Shown here: positions 1-7,762 of the stretch, piece by piece
Layout of the letters: the number at the start of each line of letters is the position of its first letter
Position numbering within the stretch: the stretch's first letter is position 1
Source: Bacteriovoracaceae bacterium
Lineage (GTDB): Bacteria; Bdellovibrionota; Bacteriovoracia; Bacteriovoracales; Bacteriovoracaceae
Reading direction: 5' to 3'
DNA: 20,728 nucleotides
NCBI GenBank assembly: GCA_023146355.1
Contig: JAGLCH010000138.1
Span: 1 to 20,728, forward strand
The notes under the pieces: generated by a model
The model's input: the letters and a program-made list of their open reading frames with translations, nothing else
Told to the model about the DNA's origin: nothing
Databases searched by the model: none
Position numbers and translations under genes: made by a program

Positions 1-42
1 TTGGAGGAAAAAATAAGGTCAGCTATTTCTTGTGCCCCATGA
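1..42 (+). CDS. Possible C-terminal end of a truncated upstream gene
   Basis: Reading from base 1 in frame gives 13 codons (starting LEEKIRS and ending SCAP) and then TGA at 40-42, directly followed by a strong hairpin terminator. This fits the end of a + strand gene that lies mostly outside the window. The fragment is far too short to identify. The third frame is also open, through the terminator to a TAA near 82, so the frame is a guess based on the stop sitting just before the hairpin. Confidence 0.3.
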   Translation: MEEKIRSAISCAP

Positions 43-78
43 AAAAAAAGAGGAAGCAATACGCTTCCTCTTTTTTTA
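42..78. terminator. Bidirectional Rho-independent terminator
   Basis: A perfect inverted repeat pairs 42-57 with 63-78 around a 5-nt loop. The core GAGGAAGC/GCTTCCTC is flanked by an A run on the left and a T run on the right, so it works as a terminator from either side. It sits between the possible gene end on the + strand (stop at 40-42) and the 3' end of the minus-strand hydrolase (stop at 94-96), and probably serves both. Confidence 0.85.
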
Positions 79-93
79 TATAATTCAACCTGC

Positions 94-723
94 TCAATCA
101 ATTTCACCCAATATAAATGCTGAAATACGCCTTGCTGCTTCTTCTAAATGCTTCTCTAAGGTATATCCTGACTTAACTCGAGGCTTAAGGCCGTGATCAC
201 CATCCTCAAGCCAACTCATTTCAATACTAGACGATAGAATATACTCTTTCACGTCATCATAATTCCCCATAGTGTCCCGAGTTCCCTGAAGAATTAGAGT
301 TTTAGTGGAGAGATCTGCAAGATGTTCAATTCGCTGCCCCACATCTTTTCCGGGAGCATGAAAGGGAAATCCCAGACAGATAAGTCCCGGTGATGAGACA
401 CTATCAGCAATGAGTGATGCCATTCTCCCTCCCATTGATTTTCCACCAATAAAGATTCTTTTCCGATCTGAGAGAAGAGAGAGAACTTCGAGCCAAGTTT
501 CTTGCAATACTTTTGCTGTATTTGGTGGGCGTTTATTCCCATTCAGGCGCCTATCAACCATATATGGAAATTCAAAGCGAACGACTTCAATGCTATGGCC
601 TTCAAGTAGAGTTGCCATTCTCTCCATCCATGGGTGATCCATTGGTGCCCCTGCCCCATGGGCCATAACAAATGTTGCTACAGGTTTATTAATATCAGAA
701 ATAATAAGGTCATTAAAATTCAT
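94..723 (-). CDS. Alpha/beta-hydrolase family protein (Tex30/KANL3-like)
   Basis: A 209-residue cytoplasmic hydrolase with no signal peptide. The alpha/beta-hydrolase fold is visible in order: the strand and oxyanion region FVMAHGAGAPMDHPWM (about 18-33), the nucleophile elbow GKSMGGR with Ser96, the acid LQGTRD with Asp150, and the catalytic His in DGDHGLKPR (His177). The short form and the HGAGAPMDHPWM signature match the small Tex30/KANL3-like group of bacterial hydrolases (COG3571-type). The substrate of that group is not settled, so none is assigned. The ATG at 721-723 is preceded on its strand by AAGGAAAG, a reasonable ribosome site. It diverges from xdhC and stands alone, ending at a shared terminator. 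The fold call is sure; the specific function is unknown. Confidence 0.88.
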   Translation of the reverse strand: MNFNDLIISDINKPVATFVMAHGAGAPMDHPWMERMATLLEGHSIEVVRFEFPYMVDRRLNGNKRPPNTAKVLQETWLEVLSLLSDRKRIFIGGKSMGGRMASLIADSVSSPGLICLGFPFHAPGKDVGQRIEHLADLSTKTLILQGTRDTMGNYDDVKEYILSSSIEMSWLEDGDHGLKPRVKSGYTLEKHLEEAARRISAFILGEID

Positions 724-803
724 ATCTTTCCTTGAAATGGTGTGGCATAGATTTTCTCAATTTTTTTAGGTAAGATAAAGTGTTATTTCAAAAAGGAAAT
801 TGT

Positions 804-1568
804 ATGTGGGACTGGGTTAGTAAAATTAGTGAACTTCAAGCAGAGGGAATGCCGTTTGCATTGGCCACTGTTGTATCTTCTAAGGGTTCGAGTCCAAGAA
901 AAACTGGAGCAAAGATGATCATCAACAAAAACGGTGATATTTTTGGAACTGTTGGTGGTGGAAATCTGGAAAAGTTAGTTATTGAAGACTCTAGAAAATG
1001 TCTCACTGATGGTGCTCCACAAGTATTTAACTACCCACTCACCTCTAAGGTAAATCAGTGCTGTGGTGGCACGGTAGATATCCTTATTGAGATCGTTGGG
1101 GTTGGGCCTAGATTATACCTTTTTGGAGCAGGACATGTCTCACAGGCGATCTGCCACACTCTCCAAGGCACTCCATTTCAGCTTCATATCATAGACGGGA
1201 GAAAAGAGTGGCTTCACCATCCAAATTTCCCCAAGAATGTTATTCGGCATGCTGAATGCTGGGATGAGCTGATTCTCAATAATGACTGGAATGAAAAAAA
1301 TGACTACGCAGTAGTATTAACTCATGATCACGGTCTAGATTTTTCAATTATAGAAGACCTGATGAAGCGTCCTCTTCGTTATCGAGGATTAATTGGCAGC
1401 GACACAAAATGGAATAAATTTCAAAATGAATTTAAATCAGGCGGTTATAGTGCAAGTGAAATCGCTACAATCACATGCCCAATAGGTATTGGAGATCTTG
1501 GTAATGGCCCCGAAGAAGTTGCCATCAGCCTCGCGGCAGAACTATTAGGCCTTCAAAAAAACTCTTAA
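804..1568 (+). CDS. xdhC: XdhC/CoxI family protein (molybdenum-cofactor chaperone type)
   Basis: A 254-residue XdhC-family protein. In characterised members it binds molybdenum cofactor, helps its sulfuration and inserts it into xanthine dehydrogenase or related hydroxylases. The N-terminal XdhC/CoxI domain shows ALATVVSSKGSSPRKTGAKM and a CCGG motif. The C-terminal Rossmann domain shows LYLFGAGHVSQAI, followed by a THDHGLD stretch, RYRGLIGSDTKW and a variant of the usual PIGL..G...PEEIA motif (CPIGIGDLGNGPEEVA). I chose the ATG at 804 because AAAGGAAA lies just before it; an in-frame GTG at 780 would add 8 residues without a ribosome site. No xanthine dehydrogenase or other molybdoenzyme gene is within the window, so its client is not visible. 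The family is clear; the role in this organism is inferred. Confidence 0.88.
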   Translation: MWDWVSKISELQAEGMPFALATVVSSKGSSPRKTGAKMIINKNGDIFGTVGGGNLEKLVIEDSRKCLTDGAPQVFNYPLTSKVNQCCGGTVDILIEIVGVGPRLYLFGAGHVSQAICHTLQGTPFQLHIIDGRKEWLHHPNFPKNVIRHAECWDELILNNDWNEKNDYAVVLTHDHGLDFSIIEDLMKRPLRYRGLIGSDTKWNKFQNEFKSGGYSASEIATITCPIGIGDLGNGPEEVAISLAAELLGLQKNS

Positions 1569-1678
1569 CATCAAAACTTAACAGATCCTTTACCAAGTAA
1601 GTATTTTTTCCCTCCATATTGAATAATACCGAATGCGTTGCTAACAATAGGAGTTATATACTCTTAACTGGAAGAACC

Positions 1679-4222
1679 ATGAAAAAAATTCTTGTTTTTA
1701 GCCTTTTACTTACTACTACTCTCACGACCCCACTCTTAGCACGAACAAAAGGTGTCTATGGAATAGATGACCGGCAAGAGTATAGCTCACTTTCTAGCTT
1801 CCATAAAAAGCTCTCTGGTGCCACAGCAACTCAAGTTCGTAATAAAAACATTGAGAACACCGTTAAAAATGGCTGGAGAAAAGTTAAAAGAACAATAAGA
1901 AGAATGTGTTCCGGAGAAAACTTTGAAGGTGCAGCATCTTTAGGAAGCTGCTCCGGATTTCTAATAACTCCAGAGCTTTTAGTTACTGCAGGTCATTGTA
2001 TAAAAACTATGGAGGACTGCAATAACAATTCTTGGGTTTTTAATTATAACGACACTAGGGAACTTAAAAGATCGGTAAAGGCCAGTGACGTTTATAAATG
2101 TAAAGAGATTATTGCTCGTAAATTTGATAATAAGTCCAAACTAGATTATGCAATTATTCGGCTTAAAACGGCCAATACCAGTGCCGCTCCGGTAAAAATG
2201 CGCCTTAAAGATAAAATTGCAACCAATCAACCGCTGCTACTTATAGGTTACCCATCAGGTCTTATTTTAAAAGCAACATTCAATGGAGCAATTACCAATA
2301 ATAGCATCGAAAATTATTTTATTACTGACCTTGATGCCTTTAAAGGTAACTCTGGATCTAGTGTTTTCAATCAGCAAAGTGGTTTACTAGAAGGTATTTT
2401 AGTAAGAGGAGCAACGGATTACTACAAAGACGAAGTCAATAATTGTATGCGTATTCAGCAGTGTGCTAAAACAGATATTAATGACAAGAACTGCTGGGGA
2501 GAAGATGTTGTTCGAATCTCAAAAGTTATCAGTGAAATACCACCAGTAGAATTTGCAAGTTACTTATTAGAGAAAGGTGATAATAAAAGATTAAAAGAAT
2601 TTATTTCAACTTTTGTTACAAATATTAATGCTCACGACTCCAAGAGAAATACAATTGCTCACCTACTACTATATTCTAAAAACATTGAGCTCATAAAATT
2701 TATTTTTTCTCAACCTACGCTTGATTTAGCAGTTAGAAACTCTCTTAACTACAATCCTCTTGAACTTCTGGCATCACAAGTTAAGGTTATGCCAAAGCTA
2801 CTTCCTCTCTTTAAAGAGAAGATGAAAAATAATTTAGAGCTACTAAACATCCAGGGATCTGGTGGTGAAACAATTCTCAGTACAGCAATAAACGACAGAA
2901 ATAGTGAAGTTTTTAAATACCTACTTTCGTTAAATGACATTGACCTCTCGCTTAAACTAAAATCAGGTAAGTCCTATTTTGATCTTGCACTAGAGAGTGC
3001 TGAAGACGAAATGCAGGGAGACTATGGTGAGGGTCTAGCTCTGCTCTATCAGATGCCAGGAGTTGATCCAAAAGTAGAACTAAGCTCAGGAAAGCTTGTT
3101 GCAAGTGCACTGCTTAGCTATGACAGATCTGATATCGTACTTCCACTCGTTGAGCAGGGACTACTAAATGGCAGGGAGCTTGATTTCTCCCAAATGCTAC
3201 TTTCTGCATATATTGATGGGCAAGATGAATTCGTTTTGAAGCTTATTAATACGTACAGTGCTGACCTTAATTTCGATTATCAGCAAGATGTTCCTTTTCT
3301 AAAGAAAATGATTTTAGAACAAAGATATGACCTTTTCGCAAAGATTATTAAAGACCATACATACCTAAATTTTAATTTTAATTTTGAAGATGGCCAGACT
3401 CCTCTACTTTACTTTATTGAACATGGACGAGCAGACTTTGCTGAATACTTTATAGATCACTATTTTGAAATGGTAGCAGAGAGGGATGACTACGGAACAA
3501 GTGCAGTTGATGCTATAATTTTGGCAGGTATTGATAACCCTGAAATCTCCGGTCTTCTTATTAGCGCAGTACTTTCACCACGTTTTTACATTAATGATGT
3601 TGATCGCTTTGGACAGGGCCCACTAATCATTGCTGCAAGTAATGGATTGGACGATACTGTCGATACCTTACTCATGCTTTCTGGAATTGATATTCATCTT
3701 AAGGCCAACGATGGATTTAATGCCGCACTTTATGCTGCCATGGGCGGACACTGGAATATTTTTGAGGAACTCGTTAGTCTTGGAAGTGATACCTCTCTAA
3801 CCAATGATAATGGAGACCACCTTCTATTTTATGCTGTTCACTATGAAAAGAGTGATCTCTTTAAGAAGTACTGGGGAACATACTCATTTGATTGTAATTC
3901 TCGTTACAATAATCGCGAACTAGGCCTAAGAGGGGCCTCCTTGATTCACTACTCAATGGAAACATCACAATATGATATTGCAAAAACTTTAATTACAAGT
4001 AGACAGTGTGACCTCAATATTCGAATGGATAATGGAGATGGCGCTATTCACCAGGCGATTAGAGATGGCAACCTTTCAATGGTTAAACTACTACTTGAGA
4101 ATGGCGCTAATCCAAAACTAAAAGGAGCAAATAACATTACTCCTAAGAAATTAGCAAATGCCCTAGGGGAAAAAGCGATCAGGAAACTTATAACAAAGTC
4201 CCTTTGGAAAAATATATTCTAA
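1679..4222 (+). CDS. Secreted V8/trypsin-like serine protease fused to ankyrin repeats
   Basis: An 847-residue exported protein. Residues 1-21 form a Sec signal peptide (MKKI, hydrophobic LVFSLLLTTTL core, PLLA before R22). After a linker containing dibasic RR74-75 comes a chymotrypsin-fold protease (about 77-310) with a full triad: His106 in VTAGHC, Asp156 in KLDYAII and Ser225 in FKGNSGSSVF. GNSGS is typical of V8/glutamyl-endopeptidase-like S1 members. Cysteines at 77, 91, 107, 114 and 141 suit a disulfide-bonded exported protein. From about residue 315 to 835 there are ankyrin-type repeats, degenerate at first and clear near the end (DNGDGAIHQAIRDGNLSMVK, then LLLENGANP). The ATG at 1679 is chosen over an in-frame TTG at 1619 because it begins the signal peptide and has GGAAG before it. 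No partner gene is adjacent. The protease and ankyrin calls are firm; the target and whether it leaves the cell are unknown. Confidence 0.88.
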   Translation: MKKILVFSLLLTTTLTTPLLARTKGVYGIDDRQEYSSLSSFHKKLSGATATQVRNKNIENTVKNGWRKVKRTIRRMCSGENFEGAASLGSCSGFLITPELLVTAGHCIKTMEDCNNNSWVFNYNDTRELKRSVKASDVYKCKEIIARKFDNKSKLDYAIIRLKTANTSAAPVKMRLKDKIATNQPLLLIGYPSGLILKATFNGAITNNSIENYFITDLDAFKGNSGSSVFNQQSGLLEGILVRGATDYYKDEVNNCMRIQQCAKTDINDKNCWGEDVVRISKVISEIPPVEFASYLLEKGDNKRLKEFISTFVTNINAHDSKRNTIAHLLLYSKNIELIKFIFSQPTLDLAVRNSLNYNPLELLASQVKVMPKLLPLFKEKMKNNLELLNIQGSGGETILSTAINDRNSEVFKYLLSLNDIDLSLKLKSGKSYFDLALESAEDEMQGDYGEGLALLYQMPGVDPKVELSSGKLVASALLSYDRSDIVLPLVEQGLLNGRELDFSQMLLSAYIDGQDEFVLKLINTYSADLNFDYQQDVPFLKKMILEQRYDLFAKIIKDHTYLNFNFNFEDGQTPLLYFIEHGRADFAEYFIDHYFEMVAERDDYGTSAVDAIILAGIDNPEISGLLISAVLSPRFYINDVDRFGQGPLIIAASNGLDDTVDTLLMLSGIDIHLKANDGFNAALYAAMGGHWNIFEELVSLGSDTSLTNDNGDHLLFYAVHYEKSDLFKKYWGTYSFDCNSRYNNRELGLRGASLIHYSMETSQYDIAKTLITSRQCDLNIRMDNGDGAIHQAIRDGNLSMVKLLLENGANPKLKGANNITPKKLANALGEKAIRKLITKSLWKNIF

Positions 4223-4266
4223 CGCTTTTCTTTTATCTGTGTAGGAAATCCACCTGTAAAATTAAT

Positions 4267-4296
4267 TTGGGCCCAAAGAGTGGCCCAATTTCAATT
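4267..4296 (+). terminator. Probable terminator of the protease-ankyrin gene
   Basis: TTGGGCC (4267-4273) pairs with GGCCCAA (4282-4288) around an 8-nt loop and is followed by a T-rich but interrupted tract (TTTCAATTTT). It lies 45 bases after the protease stop codon. The broken T tract makes this weaker than the other terminators here. Confidence 0.5.
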
Positions 4297-4303
4297 TTGA
4301 ACC

Positions 4304-4326
4304 AAAAAAAACCACTAAATTAGCGG
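4304..4326 (-). terminator. Probable terminator of tRNA-fMet
   Basis: On the minus strand CCGCTA pairs with TAGTGG (one G-T pair) with a 3-nt loop, followed by eight T's (4311 down to 4304). It starts 18 bases past the 3' end of the tRNA, where a transcript of the tRNA gene should end. The stem is short. Confidence 0.55.
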
Positions 4327-4343
4327 CTAAGTCTCTGAAAAAT

Positions 4344-4420
<77 letters not shown>

Positions 4421-4433
4421 TCAACTTGTTCTT

Positions 4434-4462
4434 AAGATAGTCGATCGCAGTTACAATGTAAA
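4434..4462 (-). promoter_or_regulatory. Sigma-70 type promoter of tRNA-fMet
   Basis: On the minus strand a -35 TTTACA (4462-4457) and a -10 TATCTT (4439-4434) are separated by exactly 17 bases. Transcription should start around 4427, leaving a short leader before the mature 5' end at 4420. The position and spacing fit a tRNA promoter well; it has no experimental support. Confidence 0.65.
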
Positions 4463-4570
4463 CCCCTGAAGGTGTAAAAAAGGAGACTATTTTACTACGC
4501 CATAAACAGCTAAAATTACATATGAATTAGCCGATAAGTTATGTGATACATCAACAGACTAGAGGTTTCT

Positions 4571-4888
4571 ATGGGACTAGGCTTAAGGAAAGAAAATAAA
4601 ATTAACATTCAGCTTGATACTGGAGAACTCACAGCAGCTCAAGTGAGACTAATAAAATCTCTCAATTCAACTTTGGCCCATGTTATTACAACTGAAGATG
4701 AAAGTGAATTTTTTGATGGTAGTGCTGAATGTATAAGAATTTGTGCATCGTTGATTAAACAATCTTACTTTTCAACTGAACTAAAAGATAATGATAATAT
4801 TCCCTATGCCGATCAGGCGATAGAATACTCGATGGATGCCCTGCAAGAGAGTATTACAGATTCAAAAGTAGTGACCTACGATAACTAA
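4571..4888 (+). CDS. Hypothetical acidic 105-residue protein
   Basis: I do not recognise this protein. It has no signal peptide or membrane segment, so it should be cytoplasmic. After a basic start (MGLGLRKENK) it is acidic, with predicted helices around 20-40 (TAAQVRLIKSLNSTLAHV) and 50-70 (SAECIRICASLIKQSY) and a third near the end (DQAIEYSMDALQESI). The ATG has AGAGG seven bases upstream. It is a single gene, converging on rluB and sharing a terminator with it, with the tRNA-fMet gene diverging upstream. The upstream ribosome site and downstream terminator support a real gene. Confidence 0.72.
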   Translation: MGLGLRKENKINIQLDTGELTAAQVRLIKSLNSTLAHVITTEDESEFFDGSAECIRICASLIKQSYFSTELKDNDNIPYADQAIEYSMDALQESITDSKVVTYDN

Positions 4889-4910
4889 TTGTGAAAGAAA
4901 TATTTGATAT

Positions 4911-4940
4911 AAAAAAAAGGACCGATTGGTCCTTTTTTTT
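4911..4940. terminator. Shared bidirectional terminator
   Basis: GGACC (4919-4923) pairs with GGTCC (4928-4932) around GATT, extended by eight A's on the left and eight T's on the right, which also pair. It lies between two converging genes: 22 bases past the stop of the 105-residue gene and directly after the rluB stop on the other strand. It can terminate both transcripts and closes the M50-trpS-scpA-scpB-rluB operon. Confidence 0.88.
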
Positions 4941-4941
4941 A

Positions 4942-5991
4942 TTATTTTTTTCGTAATTTTTTAGGAACATTAGACCGGCCACTTGCTTTTTTATGTGCCA
5001 CTCTTTTGACCTTCTTTTCAACTCGCTTCTGATGCTTTTCTTCTTTAACTCTCCACGACTCAGTTCGCTCTTTTTTGGCCTCAACTGCTTTCGTTTCTTT
5101 GAGAGTTTTTACAGTTTGAAAATATACATCTCTTCTAAACTTCTTAAATTCACGGTCGTCTGCTGGAGTTGCAGGTTGAACCCCTTTTCTCTTTAGATTG
5201 ATTGATTTTCTTTTAGATAAGTACTCTCGTGTCTCTCCCTTAGGGGTACCATCATTATTCATTCCAAGCGCCTTAAGAATCTGGCCTTTAGAGAGCATAT
5301 TAAAATTACCAGGACGAAGGCCGTCTACTGTTAAGTTTCCAATGGCAACACGTCTAAGCTTATCAATTGTAATTTCAGCATCTTCACAGATCTTACGGAT
5401 CTCGCGATTACGCCCCTCACCTAGTCTAAATTCGACCCAAGTTTTATTTTGAAGCTGCTCAATAATACGAACAGATTTAGGTTTAACCTGAACTCCATCT
5501 ATCGTTGTTCCTGCTCGAAGCTTTGACAAGATGGCCTCTGTTACGGCACCAAAGATCTTAACTTCATATACTTTTGTTACTTCATACCGGGGGTGCATAA
5601 CAAGATTTGCCAAATCGCCGTCATTTGTCATCAGAAGAAGTCCTTCTGACAGGTAGTCAAGGCGACCAACAGGATAAATTCGTTCCGAAAACTCACGAAC
5701 AAATTCCATAACTGTTTTTCTTCCCTCTGGATCATCAAGAGTGGTGACATACCCTCTTGGCTTATTGAGAACGAGGTAGATCTTTTCAACTGAATCTAGG
5801 TCAAGAATCTGACCATCAACAAATACGATATCTGTAACGGGATCAACTTTAGTTCCCAGCTGAGTCACAACTTCTTCATTCAAACGCACACGGCCCTGAA
5901 CAATTAATTCCTCGGCCTTACGACGTGAACAAATTCCACAATCGGCAATAAATTTTTGTAAACGGACTTGGCGTCCAGGATTATTTGACAT
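4942..5991 (-). CDS. rluB: 23S rRNA pseudouridine synthase, RluB/RsuA family, with basic C-terminal tail
   Basis: A 349-residue enzyme of the RsuA/RluB/E/F family, which converts uridine to pseudouridine in ribosomal RNA. An S4 RNA-binding domain covers about 9-55 (RLQKFIADCGICSRRKAEEL). The catalytic domain (about 70-240) contains VGRLDYLSEGLLLMTNDGDL with catalytic Asp112, plus LNKPRGY and GEGRNREIRKI. Its place downstream of scpA-scpB is a common arrangement and favours RluB (helix 89 of 23S rRNA) over its paralogues. After about residue 245 there is a roughly 105-residue Lys/Arg-rich tail ending PKKLRKK, longer than the core enzyme needs and likely to contact RNA. The start ATG (5991) has TAAGG upstream. 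It is the last gene of the operon, 85 bases after scpB and possibly also served by its own promoter. Confidence 0.9.
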   Translation of the reverse strand: MSNNPGRQVRLQKFIADCGICSRRKAEELIVQGRVRLNEEVVTQLGTKVDPVTDIVFVDGQILDLDSVEKIYLVLNKPRGYVTTLDDPEGRKTVMEFVREFSERIYPVGRLDYLSEGLLLMTNDGDLANLVMHPRYEVTKVYEVKIFGAVTEAILSKLRAGTTIDGVQVKPKSVRIIEQLQNKTWVEFRLGEGRNREIRKICEDAEITIDKLRRVAIGNLTVDGLRPGNFNMLSKGQILKALGMNNDGTPKGETREYLSKRKSINLKRKGVQPATPADDREFKKFRRDVYFQTVKTLKETKAVEAKKERTESWRVKEEKHQKRVEKKVKRVAHKKASGRSNVPKKLRKK

Positions 5992-6045
5992 AGTGATACC
6001 TTAACCTTGCCTCACGGCAGTTTAGTGTTTCTTAGAATTTGTCGC

Positions 6046-6074
6046 AATTTACGATTTCCGGAGAGGAAAGTCAA
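6046..6074 (-). promoter_or_regulatory. Possible internal promoter ahead of rluB
   Basis: On the minus strand TTGACT (6074-6069) and TAAATT (6051-6046) lie 17 bases apart, just after the scpB stop and about 55 bases before the rluB start. This is the only large gap in the operon, which makes separate expression of rluB plausible. A small TGCC-GTGA-GGCA hairpin sits in the leader that would result. Confidence 0.45.
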
Positions 6075-6076
6075 AC

Positions 6077-7735
6077 CTACTGCAAAGTATTTACAGGAGC
6101 TTCATCATCCTTCATAAAACTTAGGTCGAGGTCTAAGTCATTTGCCATATCCATCATTGAATCAGTAAGAGATGTAAGATCACCTACTTTTTGATCGACA
6201 TTGTCTTGGTTGCGGTCAAGCTCCTCTTCTGTTGCCAGAGGGGTACTTAAATCCTTGAAAGAATCACCAGTTAGGTTAGAGAATGCTGCATCAAGAGCAG
6301 CTTCAAGCGAGTCTGCTTCACGAACATTTCCACTATCTGTTGAAAATAAGAAGTTATCTTCTACAGGAGCGGCCTTTAAATCTTCGGTGACAGGCGCTAC
6401 ATCCGCAGCGGAACCTCCAAAAGAAACAAAGTTTGATTCGTCTATTACAATATCTTCCTCATGATTTTCATGAGCAGAAGCTTCGATAACATCAACTGAC
6501 TGTTCACATGATTCAGCAATAACGGCCTCACCTGTATCTAAATCAATCATTTCAAAATCATCTTCTTCTTCTATTTCAGGAGCATTGTAAGGTCCAGCAG
6601 ATAAGTCACTGATTATGCGAGGCTCCATTGCAGGAAGCATAGTGTCTGAAGCAACAGCAAGTTTGTTTTCGTCAGCAACAGACTTGTTATTAACAAATTC
6701 TTCAAGCAGATCAAAAGCTGAGCGCACTATAGCTCCCTCTTCAGAGGTACGGCGCTTTTCTTCAATCTTTAGGGTTTTTGTGAATTTTGTATCAGCTGAA
6801 ATTTTCTTAATATTTGAACTTAAAGATTCTAGCTCTTCAAACTCGTCAAAAACAAATTTCGTTTTATCACCCTGACAGATTGTTTTAATATCTGAGATTT
6901 TCCCAACATCACTCTCTGACATCTCTTCAAGCTCATGCTCAGGCGGAAGCTGTGATACATCAGCTAAATTAAAGACTTCAAGAAACTCAGGAGTTGTTGC
7001 ATACACAACAGGTCGCCCAAGCTCATTTGAGCGCCCTTCAACCTTCACGAGACGCTTGTCCATAAGCTGTCTTACAATATGAGAGCTATCTACGCCTCTA
7101 ATTTTCTCAATCTCAACCTTTGATACTGGCTGCTTGTAGGCAATGATAGCGAGTACTTCTAGGGCCGATGGTGTGAGAACAAGTGACTTAACCTTAAACA
7201 GGTCTTGAACATATTTTGAATAAGTAGCTTTGGTTCTAAACTGATAACCTTCTGCCACTTCTAATAGACGAAGTCCGTGGTGCTTAAATTCATATTCTGC
7301 TTGAAGCTTTGAGATGACCTCATGAAGGATACGCAGAGGAATATCCTCACATATAATAGTTCTCATTTTTGCCAGAGAAACAGGTTTGTCACTCATAAAA
7401 ATAATAGTTTCTATGGCGCCTGAAAGAGTCTCCAGATCAAGCCCTGTGCGCACTTGCCACATAACATCTTCATCGAGTTCTTCAACCATAAATTCACTCT
7501 CAAGCTCAAGAGGTTCACCCTCAGATGCTTCAAGTGAAATATCTTCTGAGTCAATCATATGATCGACAGCTCTTTCTAGATCTAATTGAGTATTTTCAAT
7601 AACAGGTGCTTCATCCTCGTCATCGAATTGAGCGAGAAAAGTATCGTCTTCCAGTTCGGGTATGATTGTCACGAGCTCGTGCTCAACCATATCAGCGAAC
7701 TGTTCGGCAAAAATCGAACTGAGCTGTGTGTCCAT
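6077..7735 (-). CDS. scpB: Segregation and condensation protein ScpB with long acidic extensions
   Basis: ScpB is the winged-helix (kite) partner that dimerises and binds ScpA in the SMC-ScpAB complex that compacts and segregates chromosomes. The family core is about residues 100-270: LETLSGAIETIIFMSDKPVS, the second winged helix LTPSALEVLAIIAYKQPVSK, VEIEKIRGVDSSH and the C-terminal element NELGRPVVYATT. Family members are usually 180-200 residues; this one is 552. About 100 acidic residues precede the core, and about 280 strongly acidic, low-complexity residues rich in Glu, Asp and Ser follow it. The frame stays open with no stop or frameshift, so the extensions look genuine. The start used is the ATG at 7735, with AGAAGAGA upstream; an in-frame TTG sits immediately before it. 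It begins 27 bases after the scpA stop. Confidence 0.93.
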   Translation of the reverse strand: MDTQLSSIFAEQFADMVEHELVTIIPELEDDTFLAQFDDEDEAPVIENTQLDLERAVDHMIDSEDISLEASEGEPLELESEFMVEELDEDVMWQVRTGLDLETLSGAIETIIFMSDKPVSLAKMRTIICEDIPLRILHEVISKLQAEYEFKHHGLRLLEVAEGYQFRTKATYSKYVQDLFKVKSLVLTPSALEVLAIIAYKQPVSKVEIEKIRGVDSSHIVRQLMDKRLVKVEGRSNELGRPVVYATTPEFLEVFNLADVSQLPPEHELEEMSESDVGKISDIKTICQGDKTKFVFDEFEELESLSSNIKKISADTKFTKTLKIEEKRRTSEEGAIVRSAFDLLEEFVNNKSVADENKLAVASDTMLPAMEPRIISDLSAGPYNAPEIEEEDDFEMIDLDTGEAVIAESCEQSVDVIEASAHENHEEDIVIDESNFVSFGGSAADVAPVTEDLKAAPVEDNFLFSTDSGNVREADSLEAALDAAFSNLTGDSFKDLSTPLATEEELDRNQDNVDQKVGDLTSLTDSMMDMANDLDLDLSFMKDDEAPVNTLQ

Positions 7736-7762
7736 CAATGTCTCTTCTTCAAAGTGTGTGTG

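Noticed and set aside
1651..1666. TATACT (1657-1662) as the -10 box of the protease gene
   Set aside because: No matching -35 at 16-18 bases, and the transcript start would fall about on the ribosome site; not enough to call.
1619..1678. TTG start that would extend the protease by 20 residues
   Set aside because: The extension would bury the signal peptide behind a polar stretch; the ATG at 1679 begins a clean signal peptide and has a ribosome site.
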